A stretch of DNA of 64,000 bases. Origin: DYRB01 sp963845265 (GTDB lineage Bacteria > Pseudomonadota > Gammaproteobacteria > Chromatiales > Chromatiaceae). Under the pieces are notes generated by a model, which ran no database searches, had not been told where the DNA came from, and saw nothing but the letters and a program-made list of their open reading frames with translations. The DNA lies in assembly GCA_963845265.1 (NCBI GenBank), contig CAWJRN010000005.1, positions 62,001-126,000 on the forward strand. Reading direction: 5' to 3'. This document shows positions 1-9,133 of this stretch, in pieces (within the stretch, counting starts at the first letter, position 1; every line of letters starts with the position of its first letter). The translations under genes and the position numbers were made by a program.

Positions 1-1614
1 CAGGTACGTCAGCGCCTCTTGGAGATTCCCCAAACGATACTGGACCCAGCCCATGCTATCGAGGATCGCCGCCTCATCCGGCTTGATCGCGAGGGCCTTC
101 TGGATGTAGCCGAGGGCCTCGGTGTAGCGATCCGTGCGATCTGCCAGGGAATACCCTAGGGCATTGAGGGCATCCGCGTTGTCCGGCTCAGCGGCGAGGA
201 CCGCATTGATATCGCGTTCGAGGATGTCGATGCGCCCCATACTCGCTCCATGCAGGCCGCGAGCATAGAGCAGATCGACATTTCCTGGATACTGGCGCAG
301 ACCGGCATCGTAGACGTCCAAAGCCTGCTGATCCAGGGACACGCCACGCAGGACCTCCCCCTCAATGAGATAGAGGGCGAGGGCATTGTCCGGTTCGTCG
401 TTGCGCAACCGCTGCAGGATCTCGCGGGCCCGGCCAGGCTCGCCCTTTTCCGCATAGAGTCGTGCGGCGCGGACCTCGGCATCCAAGGCGTTATCTCCAC
501 CGACCTTTTCGTACCAGGCCAGGGCCAAATCGAGATTGTTGGCGTCCTCCTCCAACTGACCGAGGTAGAAGGCCGCATCGTCCTTGCGCTGGCCGGTGTC
601 GCTCAAGCGCGTGAAGTAGTCCCGTGCCGCGGCCGCGTCGTCCAATTGCAGCGACAGGATACCCAAGGCGAACAACACATCCGGCTCCTTCGGCGCCTTG
701 CTCAGCATGCGCTCGAACACCCCCCTCGCACCGGAAAACTCTTTTTCGTCCACCAGCAACTGGGCGTAGAGCATGCGCAACCCGCGATCGTCCGGGTTGG
801 TCTCAAGAAAGGTCTCCAGCGTCTTGCGCGCCTCGTCCCGCCTGTTCTGCCCCAAAAGCAGCCGCACCAGGAAAACCCGGGGCTCGTCCCAGTCTGGCTT
901 CAGCTCGATGGTGCGCCGCGTGGCCGCCACCGCATCATCGTAGAACTCGGCACCCGCGGCCACCAACGCCAGGGCATAGTAAGCCTCAGCGTTCTCCCCA
1001 TCCTCAGCGATCAATCCCCGCAACAGATCGAGACGACGCTGAGGTGGCTCTACGTCGGCCAGCAGACGCGCCGCATGCAAATAGCCGTCCTTCTCCTGCT
1101 CATGCGCCAGGGCAATGACCCGACGCACATGCCCCAAGGCACCGGGGATATCATCCCTTTTCAGCGCCGCATAGGCGGCAAGCTGCTGCGACTCCAGCGA
1201 GTCCGGCTCCAACTCCAGCCACAGATCGGCGACCCGTTGTTCCGCCTCGCGATCATCCAACGCAATCGCGGCACGCGCCGCCAACTGGACCAGACCGGGG
1301 TCCTTCGCCAGGCGAGCCGCCAAAAGGTAATGGGTAAACGCCAGACGCGGGTTGCCCCGCTGGGTCGCCACGTCGCCAACCAGGACCGCGTACACCAAAT
1401 CTGCGCTCAACTGCGTCGGCTGCAGCGCGCCCACCGCTGGGGCAGGCGGCTCATGTTGTTGTGACGCATCACTGGCAAAGGCACCACTCACCCACCCGCA
1501 GAGGGCCAGCCCCCCCCAAAAGACTATGGCGAGCGAAGGGAACTGATTAATTCGGCAACTGCTTGGGGCGTTCAACTTGAAAATTCCGCGCTCTGCGCTG
1601 ACAGGATTCGACAT
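1..1614 (-). CDS. Tetratricopeptide-repeat protein, C-terminus outside the window
   Basis: The frame is open on the minus strand from an ATG at 1614 to the window edge, so at least 538 residues are encoded and the C-terminus is missing. A hydrophobic stretch at about residues 25-48 ending in an Ala-rich site suggests export. The rest is built of 34-residue helical repeats with the A/L/Y spacing typical of TPRs, for example the segment LRMLYAQLLVDEKEF encoded near 745-780. Large TPR proteins divergent from hemA are common in Chromatiales. It probably works as a periplasmic or membrane-attached scaffold, but the partner is unknown. No strong ribosome site precedes the ATG, so the start is likely rather than certain. 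Confidence 0.8.
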   Translation of the reverse strand, partial: MSNPVSAERGIFKLNAPSSCRINQFPSLAIVFWGGLALCGWVSGAFASDASQQHEPPAPAVGALQPTQLSADLVYAVLVGDVATQRGNPRLAFTHYLLAARLAKDPGLVQLAARAAIALDDREAEQRVADLWLELEPDSLESQQLAAYAALKRDDIPGALGHVRRVIALAHEQEKDGYLHAARLLADVEPPQRRLDLLRGLIAEDGENAEAYYALALVAAGAEFYDDAVAATRRTIELKPDWDEPRVFLVRLLLGQNRRDEARKTLETFLETNPDDRGLRMLYAQLLVDEKEFSGARGVFERMLSKAPKEPDVLFALGILSLQLDDAAAARDYFTRLSDTGQRKDDAAFYLGQLEEDANNLDLALAWYEKVGGDNALDAEVRAARLYAEKGEPGRAREILQRLRNDEPDNALALYLIEGEVLRGVSLDQQALDVYDAGLRQYPGNVDLLYARGLHGASMGRIDILERDINAVLAAEPDNADALNALGYSLADRTDRYTEALGYIQKALAIKPDEAAILDSMGWVQYRLGNLQEALTYL

Positions 1615-1660
1615 ACATTGGCACCAGTATAACCGCGCGAGGCCGTAGCAAAAAATACCC

Positions 1661-1676
1661 GTGCCAAATATGGCAC
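1661..1676. promoter_or_regulatory. Inverted repeat between the TPR gene and hemA
   Basis: GTGCCA-AATA-TGGCAC is a perfect 6-bp inverted repeat with a 4-bp spacer in the divergent intergenic region. It lies about 50 bp upstream of the TPR start and 190 bp upstream of hemA. It may be an operator for a dimeric regulator. It is not placed to terminate either gene. Function is inferred from position only. Confidence 0.35.
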
Positions 1677-1755
1677 ACGGGGCCTAAAGGTGCGACCGAG
1701 AGGCGCCGGCCCGGGCGCACAATACCTCGCGGTTCCAGTCATCACCCATGCACCC

Positions 1756-1761
1756 TATAAT
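1756..1761 (+). promoter_or_regulatory. Candidate -10 box of the hemA promoter
   Basis: A perfect TATAAT lies 88 bp upstream of the hemA start. With a 17-bp spacer the -35 region reads TTCCAG, a weak match. If used, it would give a leader of roughly 80 nt ahead of hemA-prfA-prmC. Confidence 0.4.
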
Positions 1762-1848
1762 GTGGCGCCTCGCCGGACGGCCACAAGGCCTCCCCCGCAT
1801 GGCCACCAGAGCCTTCGACACGACCAACGGACCTTTGCTCCCCACGAC

Positions 1849-3135
1849 ATGAAGATCCTGGCCATCGGCCTCAATCACAAGACAGCTCCGGTGGACATGC
1901 GCGAGCGCATCACCTTCGGGCCGGACATTATCGCCGGAGCCCTGCGCAGCCTGACCGCAAGGCCCGAGGTAAGTGAGGCGGCGATCCTCTCTACCTGCAA
2001 CCGCACCGAGATCTACTGCGTCCTACATGGCGAAGGCGAGGACCCGGTCCGCACCTGGCTTAGCACTTTCCACGGCCTGAGTGAAGACCGCCTCGCCGCC
2101 TACCTGTATACGCACATCGGGGCCGATGCCGTACGGCATCTGATGCTGGTGGCCAGTGGACTCGACTCCATGGTGCTGGGCGAGCCTCAGATCCTGGGTC
2201 AGGTCAAAGGCGCCTACGCCAACGCCGAGGCCTGCGGCAGCACCCGCAAGTTTCTCGGGCGCCTGTTCCAGCAATGTTTTGCGGTCGCCAAGCAAGTCCG
2301 CACCGATACGGCTATCGGCCATAGCGCGGTGTCGGTCGCGTTCGCCGCCGTGGGCCTGGCCCGCCAGATCTTCAGTGACCTCGCGGCCCAGACGGCCTTG
2401 CTGGTCGGCGCCGGCGAGACCATCGAGCTGGCGGCACGGCACCTGCACCAGCACGGTATTGGGCGCATCGTGGTGGCCAACCGCACGGTGGAACGTGCCC
2501 ATACCCTCGCCACCCAATTCGACGGCTTCGCCATCGCGTTGACCGAGATCGCCAATCACCTGCCCGAGGCGGACATCGTCATCTCCTCCACCGCAAGCCC
2601 GCTGCCCGTGCTCGGCAAGGGCGCCGTCGAGCGAGCCCTGAAAAAACGCCGCCACCGACCCATGTTGATGATCGATCTGGCGGTCCCGCGGGACATCGAG
2701 CCGGAGGTCGCGGCACTCAGCGATATCTATCTCTATACCGTGGACGACCTCCAGGAGGTCGTCGACGAGGGCCTGCGCTCCCGCCGAGAGGCCGCCCTCC
2801 AGGCCCAGGAGATCGTGGATTTTCACGTCGACGAGTTCATGGCCTGGCTACGCTCTCTGGATGCGGTAGACCTGATCCAAGGCTTCCGCCGGGGGGCCGA
2901 GCAGGTACGTGACGAGATCCTGGCCCGGGCCCTACACCAGCTGGAGGGCGGCAGGACCGCGGAGGAAGTCATGGGCTTCCTGGCCCACACCCTCACCAAC
3001 AAGCTGCTGCACACCCCCAGCGTCCGGCTACGGCAGGCCGGGCGGGACGGCAACATTCAACTCCTGGACGCGGCCAACGAGCTGTTCCAGCTCTCCGCCG
3101 GCACCCAGTCTCGCCGCCCCGGACCCAACCGATGA
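1849..3135 (+). CDS. hemA: Glutamyl-tRNA reductase
   Basis: This enzyme reduces glutamyl-tRNA(Glu) to glutamate-1-semialdehyde with NADPH, the first committed step of C5 tetrapyrrole synthesis (heme and, in phototrophs, bacteriochlorophyll). The 428-residue length is normal. The N-terminal catalytic domain opens MKILAIGLNHKTAPVDMRER and carries the STCNRTE motif with catalytic Cys50. An NADPH-binding Rossmann segment (LLVGAGE) lies near residues 186-195, followed by the C-terminal helical dimerisation domain. The ATG at 1849 is chosen because the family starts there; the longer open frame upstream has no homologous character. The stop overlaps the prfA start by four bases, so the two genes are translationally coupled. 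Confidence 0.97.
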   Translation: MKILAIGLNHKTAPVDMRERITFGPDIIAGALRSLTARPEVSEAAILSTCNRTEIYCVLHGEGEDPVRTWLSTFHGLSEDRLAAYLYTHIGADAVRHLMLVASGLDSMVLGEPQILGQVKGAYANAEACGSTRKFLGRLFQQCFAVAKQVRTDTAIGHSAVSVAFAAVGLARQIFSDLAAQTALLVGAGETIELAARHLHQHGIGRIVVANRTVERAHTLATQFDGFAIALTEIANHLPEADIVISSTASPLPVLGKGAVERALKKRRHRPMLMIDLAVPRDIEPEVAALSDIYLYTVDDLQEVVDEGLRSRREAALQAQEIVDFHVDEFMAWLRSLDAVDLIQGFRRGAEQVRDEILARALHQLEGGRTAEEVMGFLAHTLTNKLLHTPSVRLRQAGRDGNIQLLDAANELFQLSAGTQSRRPGPNR

Positions 3136-4211
3136 ACCCCTCCATCCGCGCCAAGCTGGAGCGCCTCGACGAGCGCTTCGGCGAGGTCACCGCGCTGCTC
3201 TCCGAACCCGAGACCCAGGCCGACCAGGACCGCTTTCGCGAGCTGAGTCGCGAGTACGCCCAGATCGAACCCCTCGCCGAGTGCTTCGCCCGCTACCGCG
3301 GCATCGAGGACGAGATCGCCGCCACCGATGAGCTGCTGCGAGACCCGGAGATGGCAGAGCTGGCCCGCGATGAGGCGGTCGCCGCCCGCGCCCGCCGCGA
3401 CGCGCTGGAGCCCGAGCTGCAACGTCTGCTGGTTCCACCAGACCCAAATGACCGCCGCAACGTCTTCCTTGAGGTGCGCGCCGGGACCGGCGGGGCCGAG
3501 GCGGCGCTCTTTGCCGGCGACGTGCAGCGCATGTACGCCCGGTACGCGGAGATGCGCGGGTGGCAAACCGAACTGATCGGTGAAAGCGAGGGCGAGATGG
3601 GCGGCTACAAGGAGGTGGTCATGCGCATCAGCGGCAATGGGGTCTATGCCAGGCTCAAGTTCGAGTCTGGCACCCACAGGGTCCAGCGCGTGCCCAGCAC
3701 CGAGTCCCAGGGGCGGGTCCACACCTCGGCCTGTACCGTGGCCATCCTCCCGGAGGCCGAGGCCATCGACGGGGTAGAGATCGCAACCGCGGATCTACGC
3801 ATCGACACCTACCGGGCCTCGGGTGCTGGCGGCCAGCACATCAACAAGACCGACTCCGCGGTGCGCATCACCCACCTGCCCTCCGGCATCGTCGTGGAAT
3901 GCCAGGACGAGCGCTCCCAGCACAAGAACAAGGCCCGCGCCCTGTCCCTGCTGCAAGCCAAACTGCTCTCCCAGGCCCAGGAGGCCCAGGCCAGCGAGGA
4001 ATCGGCTGCGCGGCGCCTACAGGTCGGCAGCGGCGACCGCTCCGAGCGCATCCGCACCTACAACTTCCCCCAGAACCGGCTCACCGACCACCGTATCAAC
4101 CTCACCCTATACAAGCTCGACGAGGTGATGAGCGGCACCCTGGACCAGGTCATCGACCCCCTGACCGAGGAGTATCAGGCCGACCTCCTGATGGCCCTCG
4201 CGGACGGCTGA
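3132..4211 (+). CDS. prfA: Peptide chain release factor 1
   Basis: RF1 reads UAA and UAG in the ribosomal A site and triggers peptidyl-tRNA hydrolysis. The 359-residue protein carries the universal GGQ motif at residues 233-235, inside GAGGQHINK, and the stop-codon recognition tripeptide PxT as P188-S189-T190, where Escherichia coli has PAT. The GGQ glutamine is the substrate of PrmC, encoded immediately downstream, so this is the standard hemA-prfA-prmC operon. The start overlaps the hemA stop (ATGA). Confidence 0.98.
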   Translation: MNPSIRAKLERLDERFGEVTALLSEPETQADQDRFRELSREYAQIEPLAECFARYRGIEDEIAATDELLRDPEMAELARDEAVAARARRDALEPELQRLLVPPDPNDRRNVFLEVRAGTGGAEAALFAGDVQRMYARYAEMRGWQTELIGESEGEMGGYKEVVMRISGNGVYARLKFESGTHRVQRVPSTESQGRVHTSACTVAILPEAEAIDGVEIATADLRIDTYRASGAGGQHINKTDSAVRITHLPSGIVVECQDERSQHKNKARALSLLQAKLLSQAQEAQASEESAARRLQVGSGDRSERIRTYNFPQNRLTDHRINLTLYKLDEVMSGTLDQVIDPLTEEYQADLLMALADG

Positions 4212-4224
4212 TGCCACGACGCCC

Positions 4225-5085
4225 ATGGCGAAGGCCCCAGCCCTGAGCGTCCGAGAGGCCCTGACCGACGCCAGTGCCCAGCTCGCCGGCCTACCGGACG
4301 GCTCGCCTCGCCTGGAGGCCGAATTGCTCTTGAGCGCCGCCAGCGGGCTCGATCGGACCCGCATGCTCGCCTGGCCAGACACACCGCTGGGCAGCGACGC
4401 CCGCCGCCGCCTGGCGGCCCTGGTGGAGCGGCGGTGCCAGGGCGAACCCATTTCCTACATCCTCGGCTGCCAGGGGTTCTGGACCCTCGACCTCGATGTC
4501 ACTCCAGACACCCTGATCCCGCGCCCTGAGACCGAGCTACTGGTAGAGCTGGCCCTGGAGGTGTTGCCGGCCGAGGCCCCGCTTTTGATCGCGGACCTGG
4601 GCACCGGCAGCGGCGCCATCGCCGCCGCCCTGGCCAGCGAGCGCCCCGCCTGGACCCTGATGGCCACTGACCGATCCCTGGTCGCCCTGGGTGTCGCCAT
4701 AATCAATGCCCGCAGGCTTCGTCTGAACAATCTGTACACCCTGGCTGCCGACTGGTTGGCACCTATCGACTCCGCGACCCTGGATGCCATCTTGAGCAAT
4801 CCGCCGTATATTCCGTCCACAGATCCGCACCTGGTCCGCGGCGATCTGCGCTTCGAACCGGCCATGGCCCTCTCGGCCGGCCCCGACGGGCTTGCGGCCA
4901 TCCGCGACATCGCCGACCAGGCACCGAGCCGACTCAAACCTGGAGGCCTGGTCGCCGTCGAGCACGGGTTCGACCAGGGCCCGCCGGTCCGCGCCCTATT
5001 CGCCGCCGCGGGCCTGGTCCGGGTCGAGACGCGGCACGACCTTGCCGGACATGAGCGCATCACCTTCGCGCTGCGTGCTGCCTAG
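4225..5085 (+). CDS. prmC: Release-factor glutamine N5-methyltransferase
   Basis: PrmC (HemK) methylates the glutamine of the GGQ motif in RF1 and RF2 with S-adenosylmethionine. The 286-residue protein has an N-terminal helical release-factor-binding domain, the SAM-binding motif DLGTGSGAI near residues 125-133, and the catalytic NPPY motif at residues 192-195. The ATG at 4225 follows the prfA stop by 13 bases. A nearer ATG at 4211 is in another frame and closes after 11 codons, so it is not the start. Confidence 0.96.
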   Translation: MAKAPALSVREALTDASAQLAGLPDGSPRLEAELLLSAASGLDRTRMLAWPDTPLGSDARRRLAALVERRCQGEPISYILGCQGFWTLDLDVTPDTLIPRPETELLVELALEVLPAEAPLLIADLGTGSGAIAAALASERPAWTLMATDRSLVALGVAIINARRLRLNNLYTLAADWLAPIDSATLDAILSNPPYIPSTDPHLVRGDLRFEPAMALSAGPDGLAAIRDIADQAPSRLKPGGLVAVEHGFDQGPPVRALFAAAGLVRVETRHDLAGHERITFALRAA

Positions 5086-5134
5086 GGAGATTTGCCCTTG
5101 ATTTCTAGTAGCCGTCGATTAGCATTAGCCCGCC

Positions 5135-5545
5135 ATGGAAATTAACGACGCAGAACGATTCAAGCAGCGCCAGATCACGTTCGACGAGCTGCACCCACAC
5201 AGTAGTCAGGCCGAGACTGCGGCCCGCTTCCTCGCCGATATCGACGGGGTCCTCGCCTGCGAGGTCAGCGCACCGCTCCTGCTCCAGGTCCGCTACGATC
5301 TGCTCAAGACCACCCTGGAAGAGATTGAAGACGCCCTGCGCGAACTGGGCATGCATCTGGACGGCGCCCTCATGCTGCGCTTGCGTCGCGCCATGCACTA
5401 CTACATGGAAGACACCCAACGCGCCAACTGGGGCTGTATCCACGGCGAGCACAACTGCATCAAGAAGGTCTTCGCCCAGCGCTATCAAATCTTGGAGCAT
5501 GGCTGCCGGGACGACCGCCCCGAGCACTGGCGGCGTTATCTCTAG
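5135..5545 (+). CDS. Small conserved protein, HMA-like fold, function unknown
   Basis: This 136-residue soluble protein sits between prmC and the MoeB gene on the same strand. Residues 30-75 alternate strand and helix in a ferredoxin-like pattern resembling heavy-metal-associated domains, but the metal-binding CxxC is absent. Cysteines occur instead in ADIDGVLACEV and further on in NWGCIHGEHNCIKK and EHGCRDD, and the C-terminal half is rich in His, Cys and charged residues. A metal or redox role is possible but unproven. Its third-position GC matches the neighbouring genes, which supports it being real. Confidence 0.7.
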   Translation: MEINDAERFKQRQITFDELHPHSSQAETAARFLADIDGVLACEVSAPLLLQVRYDLLKTTLEEIEDALRELGMHLDGALMLRLRRAMHYYMEDTQRANWGCIHGEHNCIKKVFAQRYQILEHGCRDDRPEHWRRYL

Positions 5546-5584
5546 CCCCTGCCCCACGACATCGCCCCCTGGCCGCTGCCCCCA

Positions 5585-6325
5585 ATGACCGACGACCAAC
5601 TGCTGCGCTACAGCCGCCAGATTATGCTGCCGGCCTTTGGAATCGAGGGCCAACAGCGCCTGCTCGACGCCCGAGTACTGATCGTCGGACTCGGTGGCCT
5701 GGGCTCGCCGGTGGCCATGTACCTGGCCGCAGCGGGGGTCGGGACCCTGGTCCTGGCCGACTTCGACGCCGTGGACCTGTCCAACCTCCAGCGCCAGATC
5801 CTGCACACTACCGATCGCATCGGCATGACCAAGGTGGACTCGGCCCTATGCGCCCTCACCGCCCTCAACCCCCAGGTCCGCCTGGAGGCCATCAAGGGCA
5901 GCCTGAACGATACCAACCTTGGCACCATCGTCGCCGCGGTGGACGTCGTAGTCGACGCCTGCGACAACTTCCCCACCCGCTTTGCCGTCAACGCCGCCTG
6001 CGCCGCCGCCCGGGTCCCGCTCGTCTCCGGCGCGGCCATCCGCACCGAGGGTCAGGTCGCGGTCTTTTCCGGCCAGCCCGGTGGCCCCTGTTACCAGTGC
6101 CTCTACCCCCGCGACGGCGGCCTTGACGAGACCTGCTCCGCCAACGGCGTCCTCGCCCCCCTGGTAGGCATCATTGGCAGCATCCAGGCCACCGAGGCGA
6201 TTAAGCTCCTCGCCGGCCTAGGGGAGCCCCTAGTCGGACGCCTCCTACTGCTCGACGCCCTGACCATGGAGTGGCGGACCCTGCGCCTGCCGCCGGACCC
6301 CGCGTGCCCGATCTGCGCCGTCTGA
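5585..6325 (+). CDS. moeB: MoeB/ThiF-family adenylyltransferase
   Basis: The enzyme adenylates the C-terminal glycine of a ubiquitin-like sulfur carrier (MoaD for molybdopterin, or ThiS for thiamine). The 246 residues show the N-terminal QLLRYSRQIMLP motif, a nucleotide-binding GLGGLGSP loop at 35-42, the downstream DxDxVDxSNLQRQ region, and two zinc-binding pairs at C169/C172 and C241/C244. There is no C-terminal rhodanese domain. MoeB and ThiF cannot be told apart from sequence alone, and some bacteria use one enzyme for both. It follows the small HMA-like gene by 39 bases. Confidence 0.9.
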   Translation: MTDDQLLRYSRQIMLPAFGIEGQQRLLDARVLIVGLGGLGSPVAMYLAAAGVGTLVLADFDAVDLSNLQRQILHTTDRIGMTKVDSALCALTALNPQVRLEAIKGSLNDTNLGTIVAAVDVVVDACDNFPTRFAVNAACAAARVPLVSGAAIRTEGQVAVFSGQPGGPCYQCLYPRDGGLDETCSANGVLAPLVGIIGSIQATEAIKLLAGLGEPLVGRLLLLDALTMEWRTLRLPPDPACPICAV

Positions 6326-6429
6326 CGCGAAACCATGGGTCCATCAGCATCCACTGATGTACGCACCCGGCTATGCTATCCTGCCAAGCTCTGTAACCCC
6401 GGCAATTGCCGTGTCTAGAGTCATACACC

Positions 6430-6963
6430 ATGCGCTTCGAAGTCAGCCCGCAAGAAATCAAACGGGCCAACGTACCCCATGAGGTCTTCCTCACCAACCT
6501 GATCGGCAACCACATACTGATGACCGTGGGCATCGGGGGCGTCGCCGGATCTTTCCCCTGGCTGCTGGCCATCATCCCCATCACCTCGTTCAGCCTGCTT
6601 GGATACACCCTGTGGCGAGCCCGCCGGTCCCTGACCCGCGACCCCTGGTACGTGATGGGCCACTGGCAGGTCTGCGCCCGGCGCAGTCGCATCTTCATCG
6701 CCATGCTGGTGATGCTGCTGGTGGTCATGACCCTCGGCTGGCTTGGCTACGCCTACCTGGGGTGGATGAAGGAGGCCGTGATGGCCCTGGTGGCCGGGAC
6801 CGGCATCCTGCCAGTGATGGTCACGGTCTTGGTCCTGATCATCGTCGAGTCCGAGGCCCTCTACCACGCCAACCAGGCCAAGCTGCCCGACTGGGTAATC
6901 GAGCGCTTCCCCAATCCGAACGCCAAGGTCATCCATGAGGAAAAGCCCGCCTACTACGACTGA
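6430..6963 (+). CDS. Conserved four-helix inner-membrane protein, function unknown
   Basis: The 177-residue protein has about four membrane segments: two close together at residues 22-60, one near 84-108, and one near 113-140. A short charged tail ends KPAYYD. The region between helices 2 and 3 (LTRDPWYVMGHWQVCARRS) is basic and probably cytoplasmic. An in-frame TTG at 6406 would add eight residues, but the ATG at 6430 is the better start. I do not recognise the family. It follows moeB by 104 bases with no clear promoter. Confidence 0.75.
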   Translation: MRFEVSPQEIKRANVPHEVFLTNLIGNHILMTVGIGGVAGSFPWLLAIIPITSFSLLGYTLWRARRSLTRDPWYVMGHWQVCARRSRIFIAMLVMLLVVMTLGWLGYAYLGWMKEAVMALVAGTGILPVMVTVLVLIIVESEALYHANQAKLPDWVIERFPNPNAKVIHEEKPAYYD

Positions 6964-7017
6964 TCCCGACGGCCGATCCGCCCGCATCCCTTAGATAAGC
7001 CCAGCCGCCGACGTCAC

Positions 7018-7770
7018 TCAGGCCGGATTATCAATGTCGAAAAATCGGTGCTCCAGACCGAAACGGCCGGCCAGGTGCCCGCCCAGGGCCTGAACCCCAT
7101 ACCGCTCGCTGGCGTGGTGGCCAAGGGCGAAGTAGTCCAATCCCAATTCCCGGGCTTGATGGGTGGTCTGCTCTGAGACCTCGCCACTGAGGTAGGCGTC
7201 AACACCGAGGCTCGCGGCCTCTTCGATGTAGCCCTGGGCACCACCAGAGCACCAGGCGACCTGCTCAATGGGCGCTGCCCGACCCTCAATATGCAGCGGC
7301 TCCCGCCCCAGTACGGTGGCGATGCGGACCGCCAAGTCCATGGCCTGGATCGGACCGGCGAGCCGCCCGCGCCACAGAATACCGTTGCACAGCGTCGTCG
7401 CCGCGGCATCTTCGAACCCCAACAGGTCTGCGAGCCGTCGGTTGTTGCCCAGCTCCGCATGGGCATCCAAGGGCAGGTGATAGGCGAGCAGACCGACACC
7501 GGCGCGCATCAGGGTGCGCACCCGCCGCCCCTTCATGCCGATCAGCCTCGGATCTTCGCCGCGCCAAAACCAGCCGTGATGGACCAGCACCGCGTCCGCC
7601 CCCCAGGCCCGAGCTTCCTCCAGCAGGGCCGCGCTGGCGGTCACGCCGCTGGCCAGGCGCCTCACCGGGCGCTCTGCATCCACCTGGATGCCGTTGGGGC
7701 AGTAATCCTGAAAAGCCGCAACGTTCAGCAACTCGTCACAGTAGCTAGCCAGTGCCGTCAGGTCGGTCAT
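7018..7770 (-). CDS. Nif3-like dinuclear metal-centre protein
   Basis: This is a member of the Nif3/YbgI (YqfO) family, hexameric proteins with a di-metal site and a debated hydrolase role. The 250-residue product begins MTDLTALASYCDELLN and has the family signature of metal-binding histidines: VLVHHGWFW near residue 65, LPLDAH near 103, and a late HHASE. The open frame extends upstream to 8148, but that part overlaps the divergent protease gene and lacks family similarity, so the ATG at 7770 is used. A GGAG lies upstream of it. The pairing with a divergent DegS-like gene is common in gammaproteobacteria. Confidence 0.92.
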   Translation of the reverse strand: MTDLTALASYCDELLNVAAFQDYCPNGIQVDAERPVRRLASGVTASAALLEEARAWGADAVLVHHGWFWRGEDPRLIGMKGRRVRTLMRAGVGLLAYHLPLDAHAELGNNRRLADLLGFEDAAATTLCNGILWRGRLAGPIQAMDLAVRIATVLGREPLHIEGRAAPIEQVAWCSGGAQGYIEEAASLGVDAYLSGEVSEQTTHQARELGLDYFALGHHASERYGVQALGGHLAGRFGLEHRFFDIDNPA

Positions 7771-7909
7771 AGGTAGACGCTCCAGGTGATCTTCAGTCGG
7801 GGGCAGGTGGGCAGCCGGCAAGAATTGCCACGCGGTCAGTCCGTGGTCATGTGGTCCCACCGACGAGCGCCACGCCCATCCCTCGGGCCCGCATGATAAC
7901 GTACCGCCC

Positions 7910-9058
7910 ATGAGCAGTAACCGCCCCCTACCCTGGCTCCTCGTCGCATTCCTGGCCGGAATGGCCAGCGTGTTGCTTGGCCTTTGGTTGGCACCACATT
8001 TGATGCCGAACAGGCCGCTCGACCCCGAGCACCCGCACACCCTGGCTGGAGGTGGCCCGGCAGCCACGTCCTTCGCCGCGTCGGTCGCCCGAGCCGCACC
8101 AGCGGTGGTCAGCGTCTTTAGCTCGGTCCTGACCACCGAGCGCAACACCCAGTCGTTCCGCGACCCCAGGATCGCACAACACTATGGGCAACTGGCCCCG
8201 CAGGCCGAACTCCAGCGCCGCGCCACGAGCCTCGGCTCCGGCGTCATTCTCTCCGCCGATGGAGTGATCATCACCAATGGACACGTCGTCAAGAATGCTC
8301 AACGTATCCAAGTGGAGACGGCCGATGGTCGGCGCCTGGCTGTGCGCCTGATCGGCACGGACGCGGACACGGACCTGGCCATCCTCCAGGCCGCCGCCAA
8401 AGACCTACCCAGCATCCAGATCGGCCGGCCCAGGGAGGTCCGCGTCGGCGACGTGGTACTGGCCATCGGCAACCCCTTCGGGGTCGGACAGACCGTGACC
8501 ATGGGTATCGTCAGCGCCACCGGGCGCACCGACATGGGCATCTCGGGCATCGAGCAGTTCATCCAGACCGACGCGGCCATCAACCCCGGCAATTCCGGCG
8601 GCGCACTGATCGACAGCCGCGGCACCCTGATCGGCATCAACACCGCCATCTACTCCGAGAGCGGGATCTCCGAGGGAGTGGGCTTCGCCATCCCGGCCGA
8701 CCTGGCCCAGGACGTCGCGCGGAGCATCGCGACCACCGGGCAGGTGACCCGCGGCTGGCTGGGCCTTAGTGGGCGCAGCGTCACCCCGACACTGGCCGCC
8801 GACTTCGGTCTGCGCGCAGAGCAGGGCGTCTTGGTGTCAGCCATCGAAGAAGGCGGCCCCGCCGACCAGGTCGGGCTACGCCCCGGCGACGTCATCACTC
8901 GGGTCGGCGACCAGCCCGTTCCCGGCACCCGCGAGCTGTTCGACCTGATCGCCGGGACCAGCCCCAGCACAGCAGTCCGCCTGGAGGTTTGGCGCGGCAG
9001 CGAGCGTTTTCAGGCCCACCCGACCACCGGGGCCAGGCCCCTTGCCGAGCAAGACTGA
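7910..9058 (+). CDS. DegS/AlgW-type trypsin-like serine protease with one PDZ domain
   Basis: The 382-residue protein has one N-terminal membrane anchor (residues 8-28), a chymotrypsin-fold domain with the triad His125 (NGHVV), Asp155 (TDLAIL) and Ser229 (GNSGG), and a single C-terminal PDZ domain at about 275-370. One PDZ plus a membrane anchor is the architecture of DegS and AlgW rather than of DegP, which has two. DegS-type enzymes sense misfolded outer-membrane protein C-termini and start cleavage of the anti-sigma factor RseA/MucA. No sigma-E or anti-sigma gene is nearby, so this role is inferred from the family. Confidence 0.93.
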   Translation: MSSNRPLPWLLVAFLAGMASVLLGLWLAPHLMPNRPLDPEHPHTLAGGGPAATSFAASVARAAPAVVSVFSSVLTTERNTQSFRDPRIAQHYGQLAPQAELQRRATSLGSGVILSADGVIITNGHVVKNAQRIQVETADGRRLAVRLIGTDADTDLAILQAAAKDLPSIQIGRPREVRVGDVVLAIGNPFGVGQTVTMGIVSATGRTDMGISGIEQFIQTDAAINPGNSGGALIDSRGTLIGINTAIYSESGISEGVGFAIPADLAQDVARSIATTGQVTRGWLGLSGRSVTPTLAADFGLRAEQGVLVSAIEEGGPADQVGLRPGDVITRVGDQPVPGTRELFDLIAGTSPSTAVRLEVWRGSERFQAHPTTGARPLAEQD

Positions 9059-9133
9059 CGCATCCGCCGGACCTCGCAACCCGGTATGATGCGAGGCCCA
9101 TTCATCGACCGCAGCTTCCCGAACCATCCCATC

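Noticed and set aside
250..1464. A 404-codon plus-strand open frame
   Set aside because: It is the antisense shadow of the TPR gene: the minus-strand reading shows TPR sequence while the plus product is Gln/Arg-rich and resembles no known family.
2023..2826. A 267-codon minus-strand frame inside hemA
   Set aside because: It lies antisense to a clear hemA and its composition is typical of shadow frames in GC-rich DNA.
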